The notes under the pieces: model-generated
The model's input: the letters and a program-made list of their open reading frames with translations, nothing else
Database searches by the model: none
What the model was told of the DNA's origin: nothing
Assembly (NCBI RefSeq): GCF_008087085.1
Contig: NZ_VIYJ01000008.1
Coordinates: forward strand, 278,462-342,461
DNA from: Nocardioides rubriscoriae
GTDB lineage: Bacteria; Actinomycetota; Actinomycetes; Propionibacteriales; Nocardioidaceae
Direction: 5' to 3'
DNA length: 64,000 nucleotides
Position numbers and translations under genes: made by a program
Part shown: piece by piece, positions 42,941 to 52,025 of the stretch
Numbering within the stretch: the first letter of the stretch is position 1
Layout: every line of letters starts with the position of its first letter

Positions 42941-43363
42941 TCAACAGATCGGCCAGAACAGGCGCCCAGTAGACCAACCTCGTGCGGGACCTGAGCAGGC
43001 CAGCCCACTGACCAATGCCCGGCCGTCCCGGATGACCCGTCCGCGAAGCTCGCCGGTGACGGGGCGCTCTGCGGGGAGAGCTCGTGTCCGGACCGGCCTA
43101 CCTTGACGGCAACCACGCAAATGGCCGATCTCGTCAAGGTCTCCCGCGGGCGGGCCATCAATCCTTCGTGCATCTCGACATGTTTGTCGAGATGCGCCGA
43201 ACGTTTCCAACCGCGACGCACCTACCTCCTCAACACCGAACCGGTAGGGATTCGCTCCGCGGCAGCGCCCTGGTGACAGGCGGACGGGTGACCGCGCGGT
43301 TCGACCACGCCGTGTCGCTGCGCGTTGCTACCTTGAGCCGTCCGTCGAACAGTGGAGTCGTCC
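42941..43363. other. 423-base gap before the defence gene, with palindrome copy C
   Basis: No gene recognised. It contains the palindrome at 43170-43195. The AT content does not rise and no clear promoter boxes stand out. Confidence 0.4.
43170..43195. repeat. palindrome, copy C of the TTGTCGAGATGC repeat
   Basis: GCATCTCGACA, 4 bases, TGTCGAGATGC: 11-base perfect arms. The right side continues CGCCGAAC, matching the CGAA that follows copies A and B. It lies about 170 bases upstream of the nuclease-NACHT gene. Confidence 0.75.
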
Positions 43364-46195
43364 GTGAAGCACCAGCTGCAGTTGTTGAGCCCCGGTGCCT
43401 TTCAGTCGATGGCCGCTGCGCTGGCGATCGCCGAGTTCGGCCCAGGTGTCCAGGTCATGGGCGCTGGCAAGGACGGCGGCCGCGATCTGTATTTCGAGGG
43501 CAACCTGAAGTTCGCCTCAGCACTCGAGTCCTCAGCAGACACCTTCAGCGGTTACACCGTCTTCCAGGTCAAGCACCACGACAAGATCTCCGACTCGGAG
43601 ACCACCAATGCCTCGTGGTTGTGGGGAGAGGTCAAGAAGGAACTCGACGCCTGGGCTGAGTGGGATAAGAAGGACCCGCGCGATCCCCTGCCCGATCAGC
43701 TCGTCTTCATCACCAACGTCGCACTCACCCCCGTTCAGAACACGGGCGGCCACGACGCCATCCGCAGGAACATCAGGGCCTACCGCGACAGGCTCAACGA
43801 CCCCAGCCGCGACATCGACGATCAGGATGCAATTCTCGATAGGGTCCAGCGGCGCAAGCGGATCGCGCACATCAAGACGATCCGATTCTGGGACGGCAAC
43901 CAGCTCGATGCTCTGTTGAGCACGCAGGAAGGCGTGCGCCGCCGGTTCGACGCCTTCTTGACTGCCAGCGACGTCTTCACCTTCATCTCTGAGCTCACGG
44001 GCAACATCGCCGTTAAGGACAGCGAACCGGTTCTGCTCGACCAGGCACGCACCGAACTCCTCTCCGACGGGCTGGTGTACTTCGACGACGCCGGTGACCG
44101 CGAAAACCGCGGCATCCCGGTGCACGAGGTCGCGATCGATCTCCCCGTGACCTTCCCGGGCGGAGGCCACAGGAGCACCGTGCTGCGGCATGTCTTCGAG
44201 CGGGGAGACAACCTCCTAGCCCGAGACATCACAGCTGTGGACGGGCCGCGCCACATCGTCCTCACCGGCCAGCCGGGCAACGGGAAGACCACGATCTCCA
44301 AGCTGATCGTGCAGGCATACCGAGTTGCAGCGCTCAAAGGCTCCACGGCACTAGCGGCCAACCACGACACCGTGATCACCGGGACCGAGGACGTGCTGCG
44401 GAGGCTGGGGCACCACCTCCCGCGGCACCGGCGCTGGCCGCTGCGCATCGACCTCGCCGACTACGCGGAGGAACGAGGCCACAAGCTCGATGAGTCGCTG
44501 ATGCGATACGTGGCCGAACACATCAGCAAGAAGTCGAACCATGGCACCGTTACTCCCGCCACGCTGACCTCCTGGCTGCGCGCTTGGCCCTGGCTAGTCG
44601 TATTCGATGGCCTGGACGAGGTCACCGAGCCAGAGACGCGGCGCACGGTGATCGAGCGCGTCGTGGAGTTCGTCAACAACGCAGAGGGGGACCGATGCGA
44701 CCTACTTGCCGTCATCACGACCCGCCCGGTTGGCTACACCGAAAACATCGACCCGACGTCGTTCGAAACCGTCGGACTCGACGACCTGACACCCGCTGAG
44801 GCCGTCGCCTTCGGAACTAAGGCCGCCCAAGTACGCCTTAGCGGCGACGAGGAGCGGATCGGCAAGGTCGTCACGGCCCTTCGGAACGCTGCGCAGGATG
44901 AGAACCTCGTCAAACTGCTGCGGACGCCGCTGCAGGTCCTCATCCTCTCGATCATCGTCGACGGCGCGGGGACCATCGCACCAGACCGGTATAGCCTCTT
45001 CTGGAGCTATTACGACACCGTCGTACGACGAGAGCGCAACAAACCGACGATGGTCCGCACGCTCCTGACCAAGTACGAGCCGTTCATCCACCAGCTTCAC
45101 GAGCGCGCCGGCTTGGTGCTTCAACAGCGCAGCGAGACGGCCGACCACTCCACGGCCGTCCTAACAGAGCCGGAGCTGCGCGAAATCGTCTGGCACATCC
45201 TCAACGACGCCGAGTTCAAGCCCGACGGGCACCACTCCGACGTCCTGGACTCGATCATTAGGTCTGCGACACAGCGACTGGTCCTGATCGCGCCCCGGAA
45301 CGACGGCTTCGGTTTCGACGTGCGCTCACTCCAAGAACTCATGGCGGCCCGGCGAATCAGCGACGCGCCCCTTGAGACCCTGATCAACCGGCTACGTCTC
45401 CTGGCCCCCAGCCCACATTGGCGCAACACCTGGTTGTTCGCGACAGGAAAGATGTTCGCGGAACCTCGCGCCCACGAACACCAGGCCGTGGTCGAGCTCA
45501 TCGAGACGGTCGACCAGGAAGCTCCCGAACGATTCGGATCGCATCTACCGATCGGCCCCGAGGTAGCTCTCGACGTCCTCGACGACGGTATGGCGCGCGC
45601 ATGGCCGAACTGGAGCCGCCGCATCTTGGCTCACGGGCTCCACGTACTGGACGCGCCCTCTGCGTTCAACCTGGACCGGTCGCTACGCATCCTTCTGCGC
45701 TACGCCGACAGTGGTGCCGAACAACGAGACGCAGTAGCGCGAATGATGCGTGCGGGCCTCACAGCCACCGCAAACCGTCTGACGGTCGCCAGCGCGGCCG
45801 AGATGGTGTCCGCCATCGAGCACGATCTGCAGGTCAACGAGCGCACACTGGGACTCGGCTTGGTCCTGAACCAGCTGGCCAGCACTCCCCACCCCTGTCC
45901 GCCGGGCGTGGACTGGACCGCCTTCGACGACGAGCTCGACACCAGCCCCCACCCCGCCGCTCTCGACCCTGTCATCCGTGGCGCTGCCGCCGCGATGAAG
46001 GCAATCAAGGACGAGGTCTTCGTCGAGCAGCACGAAGCCGACCTCATCGCCTGCCTGAACATCCCCGAGGCGGCAGCAGTACTGAGCGCAGCTGTCGCTC
46101 ACGTGCTCCCCGGCGACGTGTCACTGTTCCTCCAACTCAGATCCGTGCTCTCGCAGCGCTTCCGCGCCCCACTCGCCGACTGCATCCTCGCCTGA
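43364..46195 (+). CDS. PD-(D/E)xK nuclease-NACHT ATPase, predicted anti-phage STAND protein
   Basis: About 943 residues. Start taken at GTG 43364 (VKHQLQLLSPGAFQSMAA) with GGAG 7 bases upstream; GTG 43352 is the alternative. N-terminal Mrr/REase-like domain (1-130): GAGKDGGRDLYFEG and FQVKHHDK give the D and QxK catalytic pattern. Then a NACHT ATPase (about 290-560): Walker A LTGQPGNGKTT near 301-311, Walker B WLVVFDGLDEV near 409. The C-terminal 380 residues are helical, probably the sensor. Bacterial nuclease-NACHT proteins (bNACHT/Avs-like) sense phage products, assemble and degrade DNA. Single-gene cassette, bounded upstream by palindrome copy C and downstream by a hairpin. Confidence 0.85.
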   Translation: MKHQLQLLSPGAFQSMAAALAIAEFGPGVQVMGAGKDGGRDLYFEGNLKFASALESSADTFSGYTVFQVKHHDKISDSETTNASWLWGEVKKELDAWAEWDKKDPRDPLPDQLVFITNVALTPVQNTGGHDAIRRNIRAYRDRLNDPSRDIDDQDAILDRVQRRKRIAHIKTIRFWDGNQLDALLSTQEGVRRRFDAFLTASDVFTFISELTGNIAVKDSEPVLLDQARTELLSDGLVYFDDAGDRENRGIPVHEVAIDLPVTFPGGGHRSTVLRHVFERGDNLLARDITAVDGPRHIVLTGQPGNGKTTISKLIVQAYRVAALKGSTALAANHDTVITGTEDVLRRLGHHLPRHRRWPLRIDLADYAEERGHKLDESLMRYVAEHISKKSNHGTVTPATLTSWLRAWPWLVVFDGLDEVTEPETRRTVIERVVEFVNNAEGDRCDLLAVITTRPVGYTENIDPTSFETVGLDDLTPAEAVAFGTKAAQVRLSGDEERIGKVVTALRNAAQDENLVKLLRTPLQVLILSIIVDGAGTIAPDRYSLFWSYYDTVVRRERNKPTMVRTLLTKYEPFIHQLHERAGLVLQQRSETADHSTAVLTEPELREIVWHILNDAEFKPDGHHSDVLDSIIRSATQRLVLIAPRNDGFGFDVRSLQELMAARRISDAPLETLINRLRLLAPSPHWRNTWLFATGKMFAEPRAHEHQAVVELIETVDQEAPERFGSHLPIGPEVALDVLDDGMARAWPNWSRRILAHGLHVLDAPSAFNLDRSLRILLRYADSGAEQRDAVARMMRAGLTATANRLTVASAAEMVSAIEHDLQVNERTLGLGLVLNQLASTPHPCPPGVDWTAFDDELDTSPHPAALDPVIRGAAAAMKAIKDEVFVEQHEADLIACLNIPEAAAVLSAAVAHVLPGDVSLFLQLRSVLSQRFRAPLADCILA

Positions 46196-46391
46196 CTCCC
46201 TGCCGGACCACGCGGCCGTCAGGCCACGCTGTGTCGAGGGCGAGCTCGCAGATCGGCGGACCCCAGACCGCCAGGAGGGCGGCACCCAGGTCACGTGACG
46301 GGCCACCTGGCACCCCGACGGCGAGCGTCTAGGTCCGCGCGATCTTCTATTCATCAGCACAGGCGAGCCACCCTATGTCTACTTCTCACGA

Positions 46392-46419
46392 GCCCCAGGT
46401 GACCCGAGACGCCTGGGGC
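46392..46419 (+). terminator. terminator-like hairpin downstream of the NACHT gene
   Basis: GCCCCAGG and CCTGGGGC around 12 bases, followed by ACTTTC. Confidence 0.5.
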
Positions 46420-46497
46420 ACTTTCACGTCCAGCAGCGGCAGCACGAGCAGCGCCGCTCGGCGGGCCCGGTGCCTCGGGGCGCGCTCGGGCAGCGAA

Positions 46498-46541
46498 CGA
46501 CACAGGTCCCCTTGCTGCTGTGAGGACGGGGACCTGTGTCG
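46498..46541 (-). terminator. terminator of the Tad operon
   Basis: CGACACAGGTCCCC and GGGGACCTGTGTCG form a perfect 14-base stem with a 16-base loop, 24 bases after the last Tad-operon stop (46565). Confidence 0.75.
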
Positions 46542-46564
46542 GTGGTCGGTCGGCTAGTACAGGG

Positions 46565-47461
46565 TCACTGGGTCAGCACCTGGGCCTCCCCGATGCGGAT
46601 CGGGAGGGGCTCTGTGGCCAGGTCGAACTCGATGGTTCCGGACTGCCCGCCACCGGTCCACTCGACCACCCAGTGACTGGCCGCGGTGACCTGGTACGCA
46701 CCCTCGGGCTGGTCGGTCGACATCTTCGCGTAGCGGTGCCCGCAGGTCGGGGAGTCCTGCTTGCCGTAGTGATCGGCGTACGGCGTCCCCTTGCCGGTGC
46801 AGGTCACCTTGGTGCCGTCGCCCATGTTCCACACGATGCTGGAGACGCTGGCGGTGGCGCTGACCGAGACCGGCCCTTCGCTGGCGGACGCGGTGATCGG
46901 TCCGAACGTGTCATCGGTCGGGCTGTCGACCCACATCCACACCGGCAGACCAACGAGTCCGACCCGGTTGGGGCCAGGCTCGGGAACGATGCCGATCCTG
47001 ATCGGATCCAGGTCCATCGACGCGATCGCGCGATTGGCGAGAACCACCGGGTCGATCGTGACCGTGCCGTTCTGGATCCAGACCGGATCCCATGAGGAGC
47101 CTGGGGGCGGCCAGTAGCAGATGTGCCACGCACCATCCTCATTGGTCTGTCCAGGGGGCGGCAGTGGGCCCTCCCCACCCGGATCCCAGACGTCGCCGAC
47201 CCAGCACTGATGGCTGCTGCTCCATACCGACCCGCCGGGGCCAGTGCACGGGATCTCCCTACCGTCCGAGGTCGAGCAAGTCGACGAGCCACCGGTGTCA
47301 CCGCCGTCACCGCCATCGTTGCCGCCATCCTCGTCGTCACAGACAACTTCGCCGGTCACCGGGTCCGCTGTGCAGTCAGCGCTCGCGGCGGAGGCGGTGA
47401 CGAACACGATGACGAGCGACCCTGCCAACGCCACCAAGAGGGCAATGAGTCTCCTCAGCAT
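46565..47461 (-). CDS. secreted protein at the end of the Tad operon
   Basis: 298 residues from ATG 47461. Signal peptide (LRRLIALLVALAGSLVIVF then ASAASA-DC), an acidic Gly/Asp repeat (DDEDGGNDGGDGGDTGG), then a beta-rich part with paired cysteines and SIVWNMGDGTKVTCTG followed by CGHRYAK, which resembles a PKD/Ig-like fold. Proteins of this build lie at the end of actinobacterial Tad clusters and may be pilus-tip or surface proteins; function unproven. The start overlaps the preceding stop. Confidence 0.7.
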   Translation of the reverse strand: MLRRLIALLVALAGSLVIVFVTASAASADCTADPVTGEVVCDDEDGGNDGGDGGDTGGSSTCSTSDGREIPCTGPGGSVWSSSHQCWVGDVWDPGGEGPLPPPGQTNEDGAWHICYWPPPGSSWDPVWIQNGTVTIDPVVLANRAIASMDLDPIRIGIVPEPGPNRVGLVGLPVWMWVDSPTDDTFGPITASASEGPVSVSATASVSSIVWNMGDGTKVTCTGKGTPYADHYGKQDSPTCGHRYAKMSTDQPEGAYQVTAASHWVVEWTGGGQSGTIEFDLATEPLPIRIGEAQVLTQ

Positions 47462-48021
47462 GGCTGGTCCCAAAGCAGGTCCGAGTCGGAGACCTTCCAA
47501 GCACCCTTGTCCTTGACGAGCGTGTACTCAACCGGGGCGGGGTTGCGGAGCGGGTCTCCGTTGGGGTCCGTGAAGTCCGGTTGCCGGATCGCCCCGTCGT
47601 TCTTCCAGGTGACCTTGGTGCGGTCCTCGCAGTCGATGATCAGAATCGAGGTCCCGCGATTCCGCGGCTCGTCGAGCGTGTGTGCGTACTCCCCGGTCAC
47701 CGTGACGTTTTCATTCATCATGCTCGCGACGGTGTGCTGCAACTGCAGAAACTCCTCACCGGTCGCGACCGGGTTGAGCGCCTTGAAGTTGATGTCCCGC
47801 TTCCGGTAAGCGAGGTCGCGTACCTCGAGGTACATCGCCAGCTGGGCCGCCGCCTTCTCCTCGGGGGTCTGCGGCGTCGGCGCAGTGCTCGTCGGGCTCG
47901 AGCTCGGCGTAGCGGTCGGGGTGTCCTCGGCCTCGGGGTCGGTGCCGTCGTCCGAGCAGCCCGTGAGGGTGAGGGCGAGGGCGAGGGCCACTCCCCCGAG
48001 TGCGGAGTGGTGCTTCCTCAT
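47455..48021 (-). CDS. lipoprotein of the Tad operon
   Basis: 188 residues. Lipobox LALALTLTGCSDD, with Cys at about residue 22, then a Thr/Pro/Ser-rich spacer and a folded domain (KRDINFKALNPVATGEEFLQ, YTLVKDKGAWKVSDSDLLW) resembling small NTF2-like/lumazine-type lipoprotein domains. It would be anchored outside the membrane and could guide pilus assembly; that is inference. Confidence 0.75.
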   Translation of the reverse strand: MRKHHSALGGVALALALTLTGCSDDGTDPEAEDTPTATPSSSPTSTAPTPQTPEEKAAAQLAMYLEVRDLAYRKRDINFKALNPVATGEEFLQLQHTVASMMNENVTVTGEYAHTLDEPRNRGTSILIIDCEDRTKVTWKNDGAIRQPDFTDPNGDPLRNPAPVEYTLVKDKGAWKVSDSDLLWDQPC

Positions 48022-48293
48022 GCGGTGTCTCCTCCTGTGTTGGGCGGCGCCATGACTGATCGCTGGCTGACGTCGGTGGCGATGTGCTCGAGGTGTTCTT
48101 CGGCAGCGTCGACGAGCTCGGCCAGCGAGCCGTTGTCGGCGGGGTCGATGCTGAATCGCTTGTCGGCGTCGTAGAGGGTGCGGACGGTGTCGCGGACGAA
48201 GACGGCTCTGGCGACGCGTCGGGCGTCGAGGTCGGGGCGGTCGCCGCCGGCCGCGACGTAGCGGCCGGTGAGCTCCTGGTTGAAGGTGGTCAT
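48018..48293 (-). CDS. small helical protein of the Tad operon
   Basis: 91 residues, cytosolic by composition (MTTFNQELTGRYVAAGGDRP, RRVARAVFVRDTVRTLYDAD). Overlaps the lipoprotein gene by 4 bases and follows the large LysM-BTAD gene after 22 bases. No family recognised. Confidence 0.6.
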   Translation of the reverse strand: MTTFNQELTGRYVAAGGDRPDLDARRVARAVFVRDTVRTLYDADKRFSIDPADNGSLAELVDAAEEHLEHIATDVSQRSVMAPPNTGGDTA

Positions 48294-48315
48294 GTGCTGG
48301 TGCTCCCTTCCCGAG

Positions 48316-51300
48316 TCAGCTCGCGAGCCAGCCGTGGGTACTGATGATGGTCTTCGTGCGCTCCGACAGTTCCATGGGGGCGTCGCCGTCGTCGGACCGG
48401 TTGCAGATCTCCTCGCGGAGGATCCGGTCGGCCTCGAGCTGGTCGCCCTCGGCCTTCATGACGTGGGCCAGGCACAGGCGGGTGCTCTCGCCGTCAGGGT
48501 CGGCCCGGTTGGCGACGTAGGCGGCGGAGCGGGCCTTGACCAGATCGCCTGCGGCGAGAGCCTCGGTGACGACGATGAGGGCGACGTCGGCGATCCAGCC
48601 TGAAGCCATGAGGTCGACGCGGTCGGGCTCGTTGACGAGCCAAGACCATCCCTCTTCACGCAGCTGGCTGAACGGCTTCGCCTCGCCGACCAGCTCGAGC
48701 GCGGTGCAGAGGTCGGCGACGCCTTCCGCGCCGCCCCGGGCCTGCCCGCGCTTGCGCAGTCGGAGGAAGAGGTGAAGGTCGACCAAGAGGCCGTCGTCGA
48801 CCTGGTAGACGTTGACGCCGCGGAGCTTGGTGGCAGGGGCCTTGTCGGCGTGGGGCAGGTGGGGCTCTCCACTTGTGGGGTTGGTGCCCAGCCATTCGCG
48901 GACGGTGTTGGTGTAGTCGCGCACCTTGCCGGGGGTGATCCCGAATGCCTCGCCGATCTCCTCGCGGGTGGCTCCGTGCTTGCGGTGCAGGGCCAAGTAC
49001 GCGAGGAGCTCGGTGAAGTAGGGCTTGCGCTTGGCCAGGGCCTTGCCGTGGGTGCGCGCGGTGACCGGACCGAGCAGGCTGAGCCGTGGACGGTCGCAGT
49101 CGGTCGAGAACCAGTCGGCGATGTCCTGGTCGAGAGTGGGGTCGCTCTGCTCGACCTCGGCTCGGACGTGCAAGGGCACCTTCGGCGCCAGCGTCTCGAG
49201 GTCCTCCTGCACGATCGCGCTCTGACGGATGTAGTCCTCGTCGTCGCCCTCCAGGAGGGAGGACAGCGGCTCGTCGACGGTGTCCGCGGGGGTGTTGCGC
49301 GGCAGGGTGTACTCGCGGCGCAGTGCCCCGGACTGGTCGGTGTAGGCCTCCCAGCCGTCGGTGACGGTCTCGTCGACCGGCACGGGGACGTCCTCGGCGA
49401 CCTCGCTCTGTGCGTAGACCAGGGCGCAGCCGCGGGCTTCGTCGCTGGTGAGGCCGACGGCGATGAGGTTGAGGCCGGCGTGCTCGAGGACGACGCGGCC
49501 GGTGTTCGTCATGTGCAGGACGGCGCCCGGTGTGTTGGGGCGTTCGCCGGCGACGACGATGGAGGTGGCGGACTGCCCGACGTGGTTGGTGACCAGCTGC
49601 AGAAGCTGCTCAAGGTCCTCGGGGTCTCCGGCCGCCGCGTCGAGCAACAGCATCCGGGCGGGCCAGGTGTCGTCGTCGACGCTGCCGGTGCGCGCCGTGG
49701 ACGCGTCGGTGTCGTGTCGCTTCGCCCGGTCGACCGTGGTAACGGCGGCCGCGAGGGCTTCCGCGGTCGCGGGTGACCCGGCTGCTCCGGTCGGGTAGTA
49801 GCTGATCCGCTCGTCCATGGCGACGGCTTCCTCAGCCACGCCGATGCAGTCGACCTGAACGCGGCGCGACCACGGGTTGACGGCCAGCTGCGCGGCGAGG
49901 TGGCGGGCGAAGTCCCGGCCGTAGGTCGGGTCGCCGCTGATGGTGAGGGTGGACAGCTCCTCGCAGTTGAGCAGCCACGTCTCGCCGGTGTCGCTCATGC
50001 CGATAGTGGCCAGAAGCGGGTAGGGCGGCTCGACGTTCCCTGTGTCGGGGCCGAGCTCGTCGACGGCGGTGTCCGTGCTCACGTGCCAGTGGGTCTGGTC
50101 CGGGCTGCCCACCCAGGGCGCCGGGACGGCGGCCGGCGCGCTCAGGTGCAGGGTCAGCTTGCCGTGCCCGAGCTCCACGGCGGCGAGCGGCGGCATCGTG
50201 GTGCCCTGCGCGCCGACGGCGGCCGCGAGGCGGCGCAGCGCCTCGTCCGCGAACTCCACGGTCGCCGCGGCCGCGGCACCGGTGGCGTTCAGGGTCATCT
50301 CGACCGGCGCGAGCTCCGGAGGCGGCGCGGCGATCGCGCGGCCGGGCGTCCGGTTCCGGTAGCCGGCGCGGCGGCGGGACCGCAGGGCCATGAGCAGCGC
50401 CCCGGACAGCAGGACGCCCCCGCCGGTCAGACCGGCGAGGACCCACGGCGCGTCGAGGATCGAGTCGTCAGCGTCGTCGACCTGGTCGACGTCGGCGGCC
50501 GGCGCCGCCGGCTCCTCGGCTTGGGGCGGCGCGTCGGGCACGGCCGTCTCGGGTACCTCGGGCACCTCAGGCTCGTGGGCGACCGGCGGCTCCTCCTCGG
50601 CCGGCGGGTCGACGGGCCGCTGGTCCTCGGGGCTGGCGGGCGTCTCGGGCTCGACGTCGCGCGGCTGCTGGTGCCGGGTGTCGTCGTGACTGCCCCCCTG
50701 CTCGGCGCCGGGGATGTTGAGCTTCCAGCCGACGTCGATGACGTCGGGGTCGGTCAGCTGGGCCCCGCCGGGCTGGGTGATGCCGGTGGAGGCCTGGTAG
50801 ATCTCGGGCCAGCGGTCGGCGTCGCCGAGCTGCTCTTGGGCGATCTCGCTGAGGGTGTCGGTGGGCTGCACCGTGTAGTCGTGCGCCGGTGCCCCGCCGT
50901 TGACCGCGGGCAGTTTGAGTACCCAACCGGGCTCGAGGAAGCTCGGCTGCGCGCCGAGGAGGTCGCGGTTGAGTTCGACGAGCTCCTTGTAGCGGGCACC
51001 GTCGCCGAAGTGGTCCTCGGCGATCGACCACAGGCTCTCCCCCGGCTTCACAGCGTGGTCGACGGTCTTGCGCTGGCGCTCCTGCTTCGTCTCGACCTTG
51101 ACGTCCTGCTGGGCGGGTGCCTGGTCGGCGGCACCGGCGTTGACATGTCCCACCGTCACCGGCGCCGCGGCGGCCGTGGTGATCGTGGCTGTCTGGGCGG
51201 CGATGGGCGCGGCGATGAACAGCAGAGCGGCGAGGCCGATGAGTCCGCGTGCTGCAGCCTGCGGCCGGCCCAGGCCCGGCAGCCGGGGCGCCTGGACCTT

Positions 51301-51576
51301 GCGGAGCCGTGCGATGGCCTCCACGACCAGGCTCAGCGCCATGAAGGCCCACGCGACCCAGCCGATCACCTTGAACAGGCCGAGGACGAGGGTGCCGTCG
51401 TCGGGCGCCATGAGCGCATTCTTGATGCCGTCCAGGGTCGGGACGTGGTCCGGGATTGGGCTGGCACTGATCGCGAGGAATAGTGCGGGCAGCCCGAGGA
51501 CGATGCCGAGTACGGCGACCAAGGCTGCGAGGCCGGTGAGCCGCTGGCCCAGGGTGGGATGGGTGGGCGTGGTCAT
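48316..51576 (-). CDS. membrane-spanning LysM and BTAD-domain protein of the Tad operon
   Basis: 1086 residues. Three membrane helices in the first 130 residues (LAALVAVLGIVLGLPALFL; GLFKVIGWVAWAFMALSLV; GLIGLAALLFIAAPIAA). Then two LysM modules (about 172-225, VKPGESLWSIAEDHFGDG; about 232-288, VQPTDTLSEIAQEQLGDA), an acidic Pro-rich linker, a fourth membrane helix (WVLAGLTGGGVLLSGALLMA), a large cytosolic part, and a C-terminal OmpR-like HTH (KHGATREEIGEAFGITPGKV) plus BTAD helices. Wall-binding modules outside and a DNA-binding/activator module inside are joined in one chain. Related proteins occur in actinobacterial Tad clusters. It may couple wall or pilus state to transcription. Confidence 0.85.
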   Translation of the reverse strand: MTTPTHPTLGQRLTGLAALVAVLGIVLGLPALFLAISASPIPDHVPTLDGIKNALMAPDDGTLVLGLFKVIGWVAWAFMALSLVVEAIARLRKVQAPRLPGLGRPQAAARGLIGLAALLFIAAPIAAQTATITTAAAAPVTVGHVNAGAADQAPAQQDVKVETKQERQRKTVDHAVKPGESLWSIAEDHFGDGARYKELVELNRDLLGAQPSFLEPGWVLKLPAVNGGAPAHDYTVQPTDTLSEIAQEQLGDADRWPEIYQASTGITQPGGAQLTDPDVIDVGWKLNIPGAEQGGSHDDTRHQQPRDVEPETPASPEDQRPVDPPAEEEPPVAHEPEVPEVPETAVPDAPPQAEEPAAPAADVDQVDDADDSILDAPWVLAGLTGGGVLLSGALLMALRSRRRAGYRNRTPGRAIAAPPPELAPVEMTLNATGAAAAATVEFADEALRRLAAAVGAQGTTMPPLAAVELGHGKLTLHLSAPAAVPAPWVGSPDQTHWHVSTDTAVDELGPDTGNVEPPYPLLATIGMSDTGETWLLNCEELSTLTISGDPTYGRDFARHLAAQLAVNPWSRRVQVDCIGVAEEAVAMDERISYYPTGAAGSPATAEALAAAVTTVDRAKRHDTDASTARTGSVDDDTWPARMLLLDAAAGDPEDLEQLLQLVTNHVGQSATSIVVAGERPNTPGAVLHMTNTGRVVLEHAGLNLIAVGLTSDEARGCALVYAQSEVAEDVPVPVDETVTDGWEAYTDQSGALRREYTLPRNTPADTVDEPLSSLLEGDDEDYIRQSAIVQEDLETLAPKVPLHVRAEVEQSDPTLDQDIADWFSTDCDRPRLSLLGPVTARTHGKALAKRKPYFTELLAYLALHRKHGATREEIGEAFGITPGKVRDYTNTVREWLGTNPTSGEPHLPHADKAPATKLRGVNVYQVDDGLLVDLHLFLRLRKRGQARGGAEGVADLCTALELVGEAKPFSQLREEGWSWLVNEPDRVDLMASGWIADVALIVVTEALAAGDLVKARSAAYVANRADPDGESTRLCLAHVMKAEGDQLEADRILREEICNRSDDGDAPMELSERTKTIISTHGWLAS

Positions 51577-52025
51577 CTCTCGATGCCTCCTTCGGCGCGG
51601 ATGAGCCGCGCGGACGCCTCCCCGGTGACCTGCATCGTGTCCAGGCCGATGATCCCGAGGAACTTGCTGGTGTATGTGTCGGTGGTGGTGACGATCAGGG
51701 TGTCGCCGTCGACGACGCGGACGGTTCCCTCCACGCCGGCGGCGCGGAGATAGTCCATGGCGGCCGTCTTGGCGGCGGTGAGGTCGACGCGGAGGTCCTC
51801 GCCGCGGACTGCGGTCGAGCCCTGAACCTCCTGGGCGCCGATGCGGGCGGCCTGGGCGGCAGCGCTGCGGGCTTGCTGCTGGGTGTGGACCTTGCCGCCG
51901 AGGTCGACGGCCATCCCGACGAGGATGATCATCGCCAGTGCTGCGGTAGCGAACCAGACGCTGATGGAGCCGCGCTCATCACGCGAGCGCCGCGTCGTGA
52001 GACTGCGGATGCGGGCGGTCATCAT
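51573..52025 (-). CDS. TadG/TadE-like pilus-associated protein (pseudopilin-type)
   Basis: 150 residues from the double ATG at 52025/52022. Begins with a basic leader and the prepilin-like junction RDERGSISVWFATAALAMII, a single N-terminal hydrophobic helix, then an outside domain (QQQARSAAAQAARIGAQEVQ). Third of three such proteins in the operon, all with the DERGS junction. Overlaps both neighbours. Confidence 0.75.
   Translation of the reverse strand: MMTARIRSLTTRRSRDERGSISVWFATAALAMIILVGMAVDLGGKVHTQQQARSAAAQAARIGAQEVQGSTAVRGEDLRVDLTAAKTAAMDYLRAAGVEGTVRVVDGDTLIVTTTDTYTSKFLGIIGLDTMQVTGEASARLIRAEGGIER

Larger units (their letters stand above)
46196..46564. other. 369-base gap holding two terminator hairpins
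   Basis: Between converging units. Contains hairpins at 46392 and 46498. A 60-codon frame at 46375 (MSTSHEPQVTRDAWGT) spans the first hairpin and looks accidental. Confidence 0.5.

Noticed and set aside
46375..46557. 60-codon frame in the gap before the Tad terminator
   Set aside because: Spans one hairpin and ends beyond a second; composition not gene-like.
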